From Prosopocoilus inquinatus (taxonomy: Eukaryota; Arthropoda; Insecta; Coleoptera; Lucanidae): 64,000 nucleotides of DNA. The stretch lies in the NCBI GenBank assembly GCA_036172665.1, contig CM069872.1, positions 40,472,101-40,536,100 on the forward strand, written 5' to 3'. Within the stretch, counting starts at the first letter, position 1, and the number at the start of each line of letters is the position of its first letter. The notes under the pieces are model-generated. The model ran no database searches, was not told the DNA's origin, and saw only the letters and a program-made list of their open reading frames with translations. Below are positions 35,240-47,702 of this stretch, piece after piece. A program made the position numbers and the translations under genes.

Positions 35240-36855
35240 TGACATTGTTATTAATGTTCCGAAATTTGTGGAGCAAACCATAGATTTATGCCCATTGTAA
35301 TCGAAAGAATGTTTGTTATTTAAATATCAAACGTTAACTTCATGTTTGATTATTGATTTACATATAACCTTTTACGCTTCGATTGTGCTTTAAAGCGGAT
35401 CACTTCAGTTACCGGCGTATGTATTTGTAGAATAACGATTTTTGTAGGCTGTTTATCCTTGAAGTGAATAAAATTCTTGTGCAAGAACTTACTTTTTGGT
35501 TAAGTAAGTGGCGTCCAATTCTCGAGTATTTCAATTCACACACTCGTCACGATTGAACTGCTGGCATTATGCCGAAGTTAGATTCCACGGCACATCTTGC
35601 TAGTGCACAGATTTGAGAGAGCACTGGAGAAAAAAAAACTAAAAATTAGATCCATTTTGGAGACCTCTACTGAAAATGTTGGTTTCATCTCTCATAAGGC
35701 AAAATCAGCAGTGACTGATCTTTAAGCAGCTGCTACCACTTTGTAAAAAATTCTCTTTACGAAGCAGCAGAAGCGTGAAAGCACTTTTTTAGTAAAATCT
35801 GTAAGTTCTAACGAAGGTCAAACAGAGTTTTACCGCCGCTGTGAAATAGAGCAAAACTTTGTTTTTTTGTTACGTGTTCATTTTGGTTACCTCCATCAAC
35901 TGCGGGTGGTATAGATTTGCTGATGTAAGGTGGTAACACTACTTGCCTATTTGAGATCATTTGATAGCACCGTTTTTATTGGATCTTAGAGAGTACGCTA
36001 TCTTTTCCTGAGTTCTGATTGGTCACCATTTTTGAGGTCTTGCTTGCTCGCTTCCGGCAACCGCATGCGGCTTCGCTTTGTGTTTCGACTTCCTGAGGCT
36101 CCGATGTTGTGAGGATTTCTCGTGAATTGTTGCTGGTTTGAACAAGATTCTGAATTAAGAACAGTGTTACTGGAATATTTGTGTCTAGTGTACCGTTTGA
36201 TTTGTTATAAGCAAATTTTACCGAGCACACAACCCGTTTATATTTCGAATAGGAAAGTAATTAATGACGTCATTGGAGCGACCCCTGCTTAAACGCGATT
36301 TCTTTGTTTCAACAGAAGGATGCGCTTCTTCTTTTCTTTACTGCTTCACTTCCCCTTTTACGTTCATCTGTTTTCTGCGGCGAATTTATTCCTGCTAAGG
36401 GCGCATACGATTTAAATACGCAACGGACCTTGTATACGATTAACGCCTAGTAACAGCGTGCCCTTTCGGAAGGTTAATGACGCAAGTAACGAACCTGAAG
36501 TTGCACGAACCAACGAGTGGTGGCATTGCTGTTTGAAGTTTGGAGTGGTTTGGACACATCTGACAGCCGAATGACAACAAATGCACCCGAATTCCGACAA
36601 AAATCGTAACGTACTATAGTTTGTTTTTAAATTAAGAGAAGTGACAGTTGTCGCCCTACTGTAGTTAGAATGACACTGTAAAACTAAATCAGAAATTAAT
36701 TAGGCTTGCTTAGAAAGTTTGCAAATTCTTAAAGCAACCAGTTTTAGCAACAAATTTGCTTATTGGTTTAGAACTTAATTGAAATTGTCACATAAATTAT
36801 GAATAACGTTAATTCTTACATTTAAATTAGTGGGATGGTGTGAAACTGGATGTCA
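35240..36855. other. No gene recognised
   Basis: Short frames only (for example 84 codons at 35,976-36,230, minus), none recognisable. Confidence 0.4.
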
Positions 36856-36857
36856 AA

Positions 36858-36920
36858 CGGCCAATAGCATGTATGAGTTTCTGGCGGCAAATTTAAAATA
36901 CTCCTCCTACTTAAAAAATA
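36858..36920. mobile_element. Terminal fragment related to the 761-952 MITE
   Basis: Contains GGCCAATAGCATG, then GGCGGCAAATTTAAAATACT and CCTCC, resembling the right end of the 761-952 element. The other arm is not present nearby. Confidence 0.4.
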
Positions 36921-37023
36921 AACTGTAATTTAATTATCTTATTTAACTAATGTGCGCAATTGACACGTGTATGTGCAATAAGTTAAGTTACAGATTGTTT
37001 TAAGTTACGTTTTAATTAATGTT

Positions 37024-37191
37024 GGATTTAACCTCCTAACCACAAAATGTTTGTTTAAAAACTACATACGTATTTCGGCAGCTGTGCTGCCATATTATAC
37101 TCATTTCATCTATTGAAGACGTCAGCATAGCTGCCAAAATATGTATTTTTTAGTTTTTAAAGAAAATTCTTGTGGTTAGGAGGTTAAATCC
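37024..37191. mobile_element. Fold-back element with ~40-bp arms
   Basis: GGATTTAACCTCCTAACCAC at the left and GTGGTTAGGAGGTTAAATCC at the right are exact complements. The inner arms also pair (TACGTATTTCGGCAGCTGTG against CATAGCTGCCAAAATATGTA). 168 bp, no coding. A single related arm with flank lies at 22,915-23,007. Confidence 0.75.
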
Positions 37192-37249
37192 AATTTCTTT
37201 GTACTACAGACCATAGTCTCCAATACATTTTAATATTTAATACGTTTTA

Positions 37250-40200
37250 ATTAATAAAAATAGATTACCGATTCACATTTTGTGTAGACCAATATTGGAT
37301 TTGAACGAATTACATTTAATTATTTAAGTTGAATATTTTAGTAAGTCTTTCGTATGCGGTTTGTTACTTTAGGCCGACAGGTCATTGTCACTGGTACATC
37401 TCTGTGTTTTGACATACGTTTTAAGTACGGTCTGTTGTTTTACTAGGACGACAAATTATTTTGAATGCATGAGTGTAAAGGTTCTCCTGAAAGTTTTCCG
37501 AATTTTGGCACATGCTGTGAGCCTTGAGAGACGGTTCTGCGGTGGTTTTAATCCCTGACGCCCTTGAACTTTGACCCAATCCATCTTCATCTGAGTTCCG
37601 GGTTCGGAACAGCTGATAGTCTCTCTCAGTGCTAACTTGCAACCGTTTTCGTTAATTATTCAGGAGGTAATGTAATTACATTCAGGCGGCAGCATTGTTT
37701 AAAAAGTATTCAACAAGCACTTTGTGTTAACTAAAATTCTCAGCGCAACTTCTTGCATTAAGGCAACCTTCATAACGTGTTGCTTGCATAAAAATGATTT
37801 TAGTACTTTCATACAAATAGATCATCACCACGATGTTAAAGTTTGCAAAATAATAAATCGAATAAAATGTAAATGCCCCGTTTTTCTTCCTTTGACAGGA
37901 AACAAATGATAATTGTCACTTTTGTGCAACACGTGTGTGAACATTGTCATTTTAATTACTCGCCCAATTACGTCCCTTTACATAACATTAATTAGCGAGT
38001 GTGTAACAACAAATCTATGAGATTAGATCTGCTGTATGTTGTGGTCGTGTTGTGATTTCGTGCATGCGAATAATTTTCCATGTGAATTTCAATAGTTTAT
38101 TTAGCAAGAATTAAACGAGGTGGCTAGTTTTTCTTTTCTTAAAAATTTCAGTCCTTAATACATCGAAATACACATAACCTGATTTTTTGATGTTATAAAT
38201 TGTGCAGACCTGTCACTACCGACCTTTCCGTCTGCGAAGCAAAAGACTTTGCGAATTAAAACTTCGAAACCAGAGAGTACCCGAAGCAGAAAGTCGCGTG
38301 ACAGCTTATTATATTTTTCTCGTTATGTGTTTGCAGTTCTGTACCCGCTATGAAAATAAATGATTCCCTTATATTAAGGTCATACATTTACAGCGGAGTT
38401 GTCTTCTTCAAATAAAAGCTTACATGAAAGACAACTTTAATGACGTTGCACCCGATACGTACAAAAACTGAAGCTCGAGAAAACTACACCGCAATAAAGT
38501 AATTTCCAATATAATTTCGGAATAAATTAAAGAACTCTTTGTGTGAATAACACGTGGATTAAATTATCATGTAATCAAAGAAATCGATTAAAAGAATAAT
38601 AAATAAGTAACAAGAAGTAGTAAATATGTTCTGGAGTAAATAAATTATGTAAACTGTATAATAAAAGTATTAATTAAATCAAATTTACCTTTGATCAAGG
38701 GATTTGATTTTACCTCGTGCGTTCAGGGTTAGAAAACGAGCCGAAGCGAGTTTTCTAATGTGAAAAAGCATACAATTTCGAGTGCTTTAATGAGCTGTTT
38801 ATGAAGTCCAATTTAATGTAGTCATTAAAGCCAGAATAGGAAAAAGCGGATTATGGAAGTAATCTCAAACGTTAAAAGCAACTTGAGCAAATGGGGTCAC
38901 TGACAAGTGCAAAATGACCTGAACAGAATTAACTGTTATGATTTCCATAGTCGCAGAGGATAGGACATTGCAGAAAACTATAACCGAACGAAGCAATTTT
39001 CAGAACTGCAGCTTGAAACTGAACGTTATCAGTTATGAGAGCCAGTTACATTTTCAATTCAACTGATTGTTGTGAGCGAGTCGTTTTAAATATTTTATTT
39101 CCTTTGCCATTGGATCGTGCGTTCTAGAGAGAAAAAAATAATTAAATAATCAAATCGAACTTAAACTTTCAATAAGTCATTCGCGTAATAAAATCCCGAG
39201 GCCGCCGACGCCGTTCATCCTGAACGGACGGACGTTCCTTGGGTCCCTCCGATATTTTTTCGACAGTTAATTTCCGGCGAAAATTTATAGCCTATGAATT
39301 TCGCAGGCGTAAAATATTTTCGGGTCTAACTTACAGGGCGATTTAGCTTACACATCGTTTCGAATAACTTAAAAATATCGAGGAGAGAAATACATGGGCA
39401 ATTCTTTCTGGGAACTGCGTAAAACCGAAGCAAATGGGACGTTAGTGAGTTAGTTCGCAATTAGGATTTGCTTATCTGGGTCCTTGTAGGGCCGATCTCG
39501 GGCGTCTTGGATCTAAATGAGGGGCATTGCGCGTAGATAACGCGCAAAAATCCCCGGAGAAAAATTACCGTGACTAAAGTCACCCCCGAGTGTTCGACGT
39601 CTCTATTTTTTACGACGGTTTCCGCACACGATGGAGTAAAATATGTTCCATTAACGCCGCAATTTGTAGCACTGATCTTCTTCGAGCTATGCGAATGCTG
39701 ACCTATATATTTTGCACAATCTCTGCGAATGAAAGAATATACGAAATAGTTTCCATAAAAATGCAAACTTTAAAACTCAAGTAGTAAATTTTGTTTCTGT
39801 CTCGATTTGTGCCAGAGAACTGTAAGAGAAAACAAAAGAAAAAATAGTTTAGTCAAAGAAAAGCAGAAGTTGGGATAGAACTACAGATATTAGAAAAATA
39901 ACAAGTCACAATATAAGATTATTCACGTAAACCGTTCATTAAAAGTTTTCAGGGAAAGAGTTTAGGTAGAAATTGGAAACTAAAAAGAACTATGCGTTCA
40001 AATAAAGAAATAAAATTGACTTCAGATTTCCAGTTACACTGAAAGTCGCTATCAACACGGTTAATTTAAATGGAATGCTACGTTTTTTGCTACGATTTTT
40101 TAATTCTCTGCGTAAAAGTAAGCGAAATAACAATATCTTTGCGTAACTATAAATTGCACTTTATTAAAGATATTGCCAATTTTCTCTGAAATCTGGACTA

Positions 40201-40260
40201 CAATTTCATTTCACAGCGAAATGTGCTCCTTGATCGGAACATCGTTTTAAAATCGAATTT
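37250..40260. other. No gene recognised
   Basis: AT-rich; frames at 37,421, 37,724, 39,461 and 39,590 lack any recognisable domain, and the last two overlap on opposite strands. Confidence 0.4.
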
Positions 40261-40267
40261 GCATCGC

Positions 40268-40420
40268 ATTTTATTATGACACTGCTGCGTGGAGACGCTT
40301 TTGTCGGTATATTTCAAAGGAAGCCGCTTTAAGTACTTTTTCTGCGGCGAGCTATTAATATCTAACAGGATGGCGGGTCTGGTTCACACCAAAGAGACCG
40401 TCATTGTCTGCCAACAATAA
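40268..40420 (+). repeat. Dispersed repeat R2, copy 3 (degraded)
   Basis: TTTTATTATGACACTGCTGC, CAAAGGAAGCCGCTTTAAGT, ACTTTTTCTGCGGCGAGCTA and GATGGCGGGTCTGGTTCAC match R2 copies at 30.8 and 32.0 kb. Confidence 0.6.
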
Positions 40421-40423
40421 TAA

Positions 40424-40560
40424 TAATATTTATTGGTTCTATTATTCAGTAGAACACGTCTTTTGTAATTACAAAAAATATATTGGCCCCAATTACAATT
40501 GGTAATAGAATCTGCAAAAGTTTTTATAGTAATGTAGTAAGCGATATTCGTTTACTCCAA
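40424..40560 (-). mobile_element. LINE 3'-end remnant
   Basis: On the minus strand GACGTGTTCTACTGAATAAT, then AGAACCAATAAATATTATTA, looks like the 3' UTR and tail of a non-LTR retrotransposon. No coding part remains. Confidence 0.4.
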
Positions 40561-41047
40561 TGCCCAATTGACTCAATGTGAATTCTTCAAAACTGTAAAA
40601 AAAACAGTTATTAATCAAAAAAAGTTATTCTTATTATAAATTACGTCACTGATTACACTAGCCTGCGAAAAAGAATATTTTTTTTGCGTATGAGATAAGA
40701 CTAGGTATTCTTCAATGATTTGGGCATTACAAAAAAGAATCTGTTATTAGTTTTTTTCTATCAAGTCAGGATTTCAAAAAAAATAAATAAATCATGTACA
40801 GGGTTTTTGTTTGTGTTTTGAACGGCACCTATACATTATGTTATAAGACATATAAAAAAATGGCAATTGCAAAAGTTTTAGGGATTTACCTGAACCCCCA
40901 GAATTTATTTAAAAAAAAGAAACAAATGACGATCGGAATCCTACCAAATGAGAACCAGATCTGCTATTTTAGATTTAACAGATTTAACACACAGTATATT
41001 TTCTCGAATTAACAAAAATCCCTTTTCCCTAATTTCAAAAGTATATA

Positions 41048-41210
41048 CAGTCGGATCTCTATAACTCGCACCTCCACTAATCCAAAGTTTGTATAAGTCG
41101 AAACTTGCTGATGGTCCCTGCACATTGTGTATAACTATTTCTTTAACTTCAAATCTCTATTACTCGTAATTTTCCTGTAACCTGAAGTTTGAGTTACGGA
41201 CGTTCGACTG
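41048..41210. mobile_element. pogo/Tigger-type MITE with TA target duplication
   Basis: CAGTCGGATCTCTATAACTC at the left and GAGTTACGGACGTTCGACTG at the right are imperfect complements. TA flanks both ends (41,046-47 and 41,211-12). CAGT(C/T)G termini with TA duplication are characteristic of pogo-like elements. 163 bp, no coding. Confidence 0.75.
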
Positions 41211-41619
41211 TAGTTTGTTTATATTTTTTTATGTTTGAAATTTAAAAATTGATTTACTTTGATTAATAAGAATTTTGTTATGTGTGACAAGTGTTAACTA
41301 CAAAATTAAAAGACTGTTCATCTAGGTCATTTTATAAGACAAAACGGTGACAGCTAAGACAATGTTATATAACATAAATTTCAACATTTCAAAACAAAAA
41401 TAAATTTCAAATATGGCGAAAAGGACCAAACATAAGTAAACTATATATTTTTATAATTATAAAAACAATCTTTCTTAATTCACAAAAATATACTGAGTGT
41501 TCCATTTAAAATAACAAAATTGGTACTCATTTCTTGGGTTCCGACGACCGTGTATTTATTTTAAGTAAATTCTGGCTGTTTAAGTATAAGCAACAACTGT
41601 ACAGCTGCTGTGACCCCAT

Positions 41620-42416
41620 TAGTACCACTTTTTTAAATACAATATTTCAAAGTACAGGTTTTGTTTTTATATTTTGCACCCTATCTAGAGGGTTTATTTT
41701 AGAAGTTGTAGGGTTTTATGCCTATTATCTTTTAGAGTTATCAGAAGAATCAAGAGCGCATCGGAAATTGAAGAAAAAATTGAATTTTTCTTTTTTTTAA
41801 TGGAATATCCTATATATTGTGTGTTAAGATGAAAGACCATATTTTTCTGATTTCAAAAATATATAATGTGTTGATATTTGGAAGAGCCGCTTGTGAGATA
41901 TTTGAGGTTAGAAAATCAGTGAATTAATGTTTAAAATATTAAGGCGACCTGGAATTTTGTTTTCTATTATTAATTCATTGAATAGTTTCCAGCAGTCGAA
42001 TTTTTGTTATTTTTTGCTAACTATAACAGCCATTTAAAACTCTTTTAAGCACCTTTCCAGGAAGTCTTGATTTTTAAACGTCATTATTAGGCTGACATTT
42101 TAAATTTAATTATATCAGGAACGACCCCTTCAAATTTGAACATATTATACATTTTTCAAATCAGAGAAACATGATCTCTCATCTTAGAAAACAATACACA
42201 GGTCGTTCCATTTAAAAAAACAAAAATTTAATTTTTTTCTATAATTTGCGATGCGCTTTTGTTTTTTCTGATAACTCTAAAAGATAATAGGCATAAAACC
42301 CTACAACTTTTGTATTTAAACTTTTCCTCTAGTTCCTAAAATAAACCCTCTAGATAGGGTGCAAAAGATAGAAAAACAACTCTACTTGTAATATTGTATT
42401 TAAAAAAAAATGGTAC
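41620..42416. repeat. Large inverted repeat, arms about 200-240 bp
   Basis: TTTGCACCCTATCTAGAGGG, TTGTAGGGTTTTATGCCTAT and TATCTTTTAGAGTTATCAGA on the left are exactly mirrored near 42,345, 42,290 and 42,275. The right arm holds an extra ~25 bp (TTTAAACTTTTCCTCTAGTT). Similarity extends weakly inward past GGAA(T/C)(A/G)(T/A)CCT. The 88-codon frame at 41,534-41,800 crosses the arm and is not called. Confidence 0.75.
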
Positions 42417-42437
42417 GTGATGAAAAAATTATTATAT

Positions 42438-42764
42438 TGTTACGTTTCTAGGGTTTTAATTTATTTATTTAAACGAATAAAACACTCGATAAAAACTTAA
42501 CCGTAATTTAATAAAGCTTAAAAACTAATTTATTTGTAACAATTTATTTACACACTAAAAGTCTAACTTCGACGATCGCTGTTCGAATTCGACTGCCTCG
42601 TGAGTCAACTCCGGGCGATTTTATATCATTTGCTGCCGTCTGGAAGTCTCTACGCTGGAAGATTCTAGTCTGTTCGATGTAGGCCCCGATGGCGTGACGG
42701 CCGATGACACATAACAGCGAACCGACTTCTTGACGCCTTGCGCTAAGCCGGTTGGCGCGCCACA
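42438..42764 (-). mobile_element. Solo LTR with 4-bp target duplication ATAT
   Basis: On the minus strand it begins TGTGGCGCGCCAACC and ends AAACGTAACA (TG...CA). ATAT lies directly outside both ends (42,434-37 and 42,765-68). Inside are ATATAAAATCG as a TATA-like box and GTAAATAAATTG as a polyadenylation-like signal downstream. 327 bp with no internal region, so recombination between two LTRs is the likely origin. The minus frame 42,544-42,807 is a read-through of the LTR. A gypsy-like superfamily is plausible from the 4-bp duplication. Confidence 0.75.
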
Positions 42765-43030
42765 ATATTTTCCTCGAACTCGGGAACACAAAATGTACTA
42801 CATACACCTAGTTTTATGTCATCTGCAAAACCTTCGCAGGCTAGTGTTATTTGTTTTCATTAGTAATTAGGCTGTGCATTAAAGCCTAACATCGCAGGCT
42901 AGTAAGGACCTATTACATTTTAATTATCAGTGTGATTCCCTTTTATTCAAACTTTCAGTTAAAAATTCACCAATACTCTTGATTCGATTTGAATTTATGT
43001 TTATAGAATTTTTATCTTAGTCTTATCTTC

Positions 43031-43347
43031 GTCAACGATCATCTTTATTATTTTTATTTTTATCTGTGGTGGTTGCCCTACGTGGTCTTAAGTCACAGAC
43101 TTGTGAGCAGGGGGCGGGGGTTATTTTTGTGTATGTATATATATTGTGTGCTAAGACTTTCATGGCTTTGTTACTTCCAAACTTCCTCGCCGTTGAAGGA
43201 GAAGCAGTATCGAATCTTATTCCCGACACTGAAAGGTACCTGAAGTGAGTAACGACCACCCCCCGAAAAATATCTCGAAACGGTTGCGAACCCACGACCT
43301 TTCGATTGCAAGACCGTAAGGTCCCTTACCACTGGACCGTTCAGACG
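43031..43347 (-). mobile_element. tRNA-derived SINE, copy 1
   Basis: The minus strand starts CTGAACGGTCCAGTGGTAAG (A-box-like) and about 40 bp later has GGTTCGCAACC (B box). The body that follows contains GAGATATTT, TACTCACTTCAGGTACCTTT and AACGGCGAGGAAGTTTGGAA, and the end is an A-rich ATAAAAATAAAAATAATAAA tail. Same body at 55,300-55,512. Confidence 0.75.
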
Positions 43348-43435
43348 TTAAACAAGATTTTATATTACATCTTGCATGGTGCCATACGGACCTTGAGCAC
43401 GAAAATAGCAACGAAAACAATTTGCTTAGGTCGGA

Positions 43436-43515
43436 TACTGATCACAGCCGAGAAATATTCTGAACGTGGTTCGAACCCACAACCGGATTTTACCACTTGA
43501 ACCGTTCAGGCATTT
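43436..43515 (-). mobile_element. tRNA-derived SINE head, copy 2 (partial)
   Basis: Minus strand CTGAACGGTTCAAGTGGTAA, then GGGTTCGAACCACG. The spacing between A-like and B boxes is shorter than in copy 1, consistent with a deletion, and the SINE body is not recognisable after it. Confidence 0.6.
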
Positions 43516-44290
43516 AATTTTAATTCCCTATTCGATTTTATTTCATTTAATTTTTAATACGTACAATCATTTGATCGAGCTTTGTTTTTTCTTTTAATAG
43601 ATTTTATTTGTTTTGTTTTTTTTTAGCTACCATTTATTGATTTTATTTGACACGGTTTAAATAATCAATTGATCGCTGTGTATTTTTGTTTTCGTTTACT
43701 TAATGTGAGTTTATTTTATACTTAAATCCCTTGGATTGATCGCCATTTTGTTTTCTCCTTTATTCGATTTGAGTTTATTTTGTTTTTTAATTATTAATTG
43801 ATCGCCCTGTTCCTTTAGTGTTTACAAATTATTCTTTGGATCATGACAAAATTTGACTTATTGTTAGTTTTATATAATTTTTTATTTTGGTCCTATCTTT
43901 ATCATCATGCTTTATTGTTTTATTCTTCATTTCAGTTTATTTTAATTAATTTTTAATATAATCATTTATTGGATCTTAGTTTTTTCTTTCAATCAATATA
44001 ATCTGTTTTGTTTTTACTTTTGAATTGTCAACTAATCATCTTGTTTTTTTTGTTTTCTTTTCGGTTTCATTTTATTTATAAAAAATATTTTATTTTACAT
44101 TTTAATCTCGCCGATTGATCGCCATTCTTGACTTTGACTTTATTTTATTTTTTAATCGGCTTTTTCCTTTAATGTTATAGATTAAATTTTTGGTTGTGAT
44201 GAAGGCTTTAACTTGATTGATTATTTTAATTTATATTTTAATTTTGATAATCAGGTAATGGTCTTTTTTCTCTCTTTTATTCGAGCTGAT
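43516..44290 (+). repeat. T-rich degenerate repeat zone
   Basis: Strong T bias on the plus strand with recurring ATTGATCGCC(A/C)(T/C)T-type phrases at about 43,665, 43,735, 43,797 and 44,113, each amid TTTATTCGATTTGAGTTTAT-like strings. Irregular spacing; looks like an old decayed minisatellite. Confidence 0.45.
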
Positions 44291-44299
44291 TCAAATTTA

Positions 44300-46650
44300 T
44301 TTAATAGGAGTATTATTTGTAGGTAAGTAATTTACTATTTTTATAAATTATTCAGATAAACCTCCATTAAACAACTCCGACTCTCCAAAAGACCCCTAGA
44401 GATTAATCGACTCCCAGCCGAACACTAAAGGTTCAACGACCCCCTTCAAGTCTTTTTTTCTTCTTCTTCTTCAAGGGTTCGGTACCGATCCCTTTGGAAA
44501 CATTTGGTATAAAATATGAAAAATCGTCTCTTAGACTAAATATTACTCGTAGGATTTAATTAAGCAAAGTTTAAAAAATAAAATTTACTTAAAAACAGAA
44601 AAGCTTTTGCAGAAAGGTATGTGCAAGGAAAAATTAGACTGTTTGGACTATGCATAAAAGACTTTCATTTGTTTTTCTCACCTTTAATTTTATTTAAGAT
44701 TTTTCCGATATAAATGTGATCCAGGGCGCTCTTAAAATAGCTTTTAATTGCCATTGATAATACTTTATTTTATTTTTTGGCATCACAGCTTAAATATTCC
44801 ATAAGACTTTTTCCGAAATTTATTTTCTAATATTAGCTTGAATGAAGCTCTCAACAAATGTCATCTTTACACATTCTAGAGCGTGGAAAATACAGTAAAG
44901 TACAGTACAGGTTTGAATTAGTGACAATAAATACCTCATATCTTGACAACTATTCGTTTTTGATGTACACTAGTTAGACAATATCATTCAAAATAAAGAT
45001 GTTAAAGGGTGTGGGAATTCTCGCGTAGTCAGCCGGTACACGGGGAGCTTCAAAACAATGGAATGCTCCCCAAAAATTAAAATTAAGCTTAAGGCAATTT
45101 TCTAATTATCTGCGACTGCCTCCAGCACCGAATATCCACCATCGCAGGCACGTTCAGTTAGATAATTTATAATTCCTTTTGAGAATAAACATATACACAG
45201 TAATGCAAGCTTTCGCTTTCCGAATCATTTTCAGATGATTCATGTATGGAAAATTCTAAATTCCTTGGCTGAAATATCGTAATCTTTATCCCTAAATGAA
45301 TCATCACTAAGGATCGGACATTCCTAGGATATCTGGTAAAAACCAGTATAAAGATAAACAAAGCAGCGGCGTAGATTTCAACGTCGCCGCTGAACGGCTT
45401 TTATGGCCAAGGCACTCTCAGCCTCGCGCTCATTGCGTTAGAAGCAATCGTTCGATGAAAATTACGTGTGTAACATAATTGCCTTTATAGTTTCTTTTAA
45501 ATTAATAATTATGAAAACATTATAATTCTTTAATGTAACATTTAAGAAGACTGGCATAATACATTTAATTCGTATCAATTATAGCGCCGTCACTGCAAAA
45601 AGAATGCGAGCTCATTTCGGAATGATTCGGTTATGTAAACAAGTTTTTATATCCAGTCGACCAGAACTGTATTGGTTACTGCATGCCGCATACTCGTCTC
45701 TGGCTTCGACTGGTTTATTGTTTTGTTTTTACAGTGCGAACGCGTTAAAGATTAGAACTCTTTCCGACTGTGATCGCTTCAGCATATTAGTAGTTCCAGG
45801 TATATTTAACGAAACCTACCGCTTAAAGTGCGCCTAGGCCTGATCATCACGTTGGTTTGAAGTTTTCGGTAGAACCATTCGAGGATAATTTTGAGATACT
45901 TTTGCTGATACGTTTCTTTAAAAACGCATTTTGGAACCATTCATCCTTTACATAGCCCCATATTCCGAATTAATTACCCACATTTTGTTCGATTTTATTT
46001 TCTATTAGCGCATGTACATAATCGGAAATTCGATGTAATTTTTCTTTTGACATCAAAACCTTTTAACACGGTTGATAAACTAGTCACCACATAAATATTA
46101 AAGGGTTATTTAAAAGTGAAAATGTATCCAAATCTTGAAGAAGATTCGAATTCGATTCAAATCCTGAAACATTTTTGTGTCAAATTATGTTGAATGAAAT
46201 ATATATGAAGACATAGAAGTTTCGTAATATACCGGGTGTTGCATGATATACTGTATAAAGAATAAGGTACATATTCTTGATGTCGTTTTAAGTAAAACAA
46301 GTTTTGGGTTCAATTCTCTGTGGTTACCGAGCCGTAGATCTTCAAAGTTTAGAAACAATTTTTTAATAGTAATTTATTGATGCAGTAAGTACTGTTCGAG
46401 AGTGTTTCTAGTAATACTTTTACAGTCAGCATACCTGTGCTGTTTTCAAGCGACATGATTTAACATTTCCAGATTTCTTGATGGAAATACACGACTTGCG
46501 CGTGCGAAGAGATTATCAACGACGATTTCCAAACGTTTCATTCTGTGTTTTTGATCTGTTATTAAAATATGTATACTTATTTCTAAACTTTAAAGGTCCA
46601 CCGCTGGTTACCATAGAAAACCATAGAGTTACCATATAAAACGTTTTCAC
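44300..46650. other. No gene recognised
   Basis: A (TTC)n run at about 44,455-44,473 and an ACCGGGTGTTGCATGATATA terminus-like string at 46,233, otherwise featureless by eye. Confidence 0.4.
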
Positions 46651-46657
46651 ATTCAAC

Positions 46658-46772
46658 GTTTTCAACTGGCTGCACGGGTGTGCACTCATCATATCTCTAT
46701 CTCGTTTTATTACACAACGCTGAACCGAGATGAAAATACACTCAGTGCACACCAGTGCAGCCAGTGAAAAAT
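46658..46772. mobile_element. MITE with ~45-bp TIRs
   Basis: TTTTCAACTGGCTGCACGGG then TGTGCACTCATCATATCTCT pairs with GAGTGCACACCAGTGCAGCC-like right arm (CTCAGTGCACACCAGTGCAG, then CCAGTGAAAA). A related half (GATTGCTCGGGTGTGCTCTC) occurs at about 63,003-63,045. Confidence 0.6.
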
Positions 46773-46789
46773 GCTATTAGACTAGCCTC

Positions 46790-47570
46790 AGAAAACATGC
46801 CACACTCAGTATATGGATAAATTTTTTAAAACTTTATTTTTGTTTAGAACATTAAACGTAGATTACAATTACATTTCGTCCCGGGTCTAATTTAAATAAT
46901 TGTTAAGGTTATGGTTAAGTTTGTTAAGCAACTTGCATTGGAAAATGCAAGGACAGTCTGTTGAAATAAATAAAAACGGACGGACTTTCCGCATCGAACC
47001 GAGGCCGACCTCGTAAATACGTTAACTTGTTAACAGTGGTAGTGCAACCCGGACAGCTGTGCCCAGTCCGGGGGTGGATTTATGCGTCAGCCCCCGTCAT
47101 TGTGTTAGGTCAGTGCAGACTTACCCTCCGTAATCCGCTCAAGTTCGTTAGTAATCAAGACCGAAGGCTCGCTTCTTTTTCCAGGGGGCGAAACACAATG
47201 CAATCTCTTAATTGCGGCCGGCGGTAATTTGGCCAGTTATTAAAAACAGCCCTCGCGTAAAACGAGAAATTATTTGCTATCGGTTACCTCAGTAACAGTG
47301 CTTCGTTCGCTGCAAATTAATTAGACGACATTAATGAAAAATAAATAGATACCTACCACCGGCCAGGACGTTTTAATTAGCCGCCTCCCTCATTACGTGT
47401 TTGTTTTTTTTTGTATTTTTCAGCACAGAAAATTTCAGATTTTTTGTTATCACCTGAGTGAACGCATCTGCTACTGTTGGTTTCTCTGAATAAACACTTT
47501 AATTATCGGAGAACGAAAGCACACAGTTGCAATGTGACACAATGTTTCACAAATTTTCTTTTAAGTTGAT
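46790..47570. other. No gene recognised
   Basis: The 66-codon frame at 47,027 has no recognisable domain. Confidence 0.4.
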
Positions 47571-47577
47571 TTCTTTA

Positions 47578-47702
47578 TACAGGTTGATTCAAAACAAGAG
47601 TCCGGCCGTTTAACCACAGATAGTACACGAAAAAAACATAGGGGGTCTAATATGGATGGATTTTAAGCAAAAATGATTTGAAGATTTAAATATAAATTGA
47701 TT
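47578..47702. mobile_element. Left part of the TACAGGGTGATTCA TIR element
   Basis: TACAGGTTGATTCAAAACAA, ACATAGGGGGTCTAATA and TTGAAGATT(T/C)A(A/G)ATATAAATTG match 19,700-19,845 of the complete copy. Truncated at the junction with the LINE at about 47,700. Confidence 0.65.

Noticed and set aside
43282..43345. Possible tRNA gene (B-box GGTTCGCAACC and A-box-like sequence)
   Set aside because: Continues into a SINE body shared with two other loci and ends in an A-rich tail, so it is a SINE head and not a free tRNA gene.
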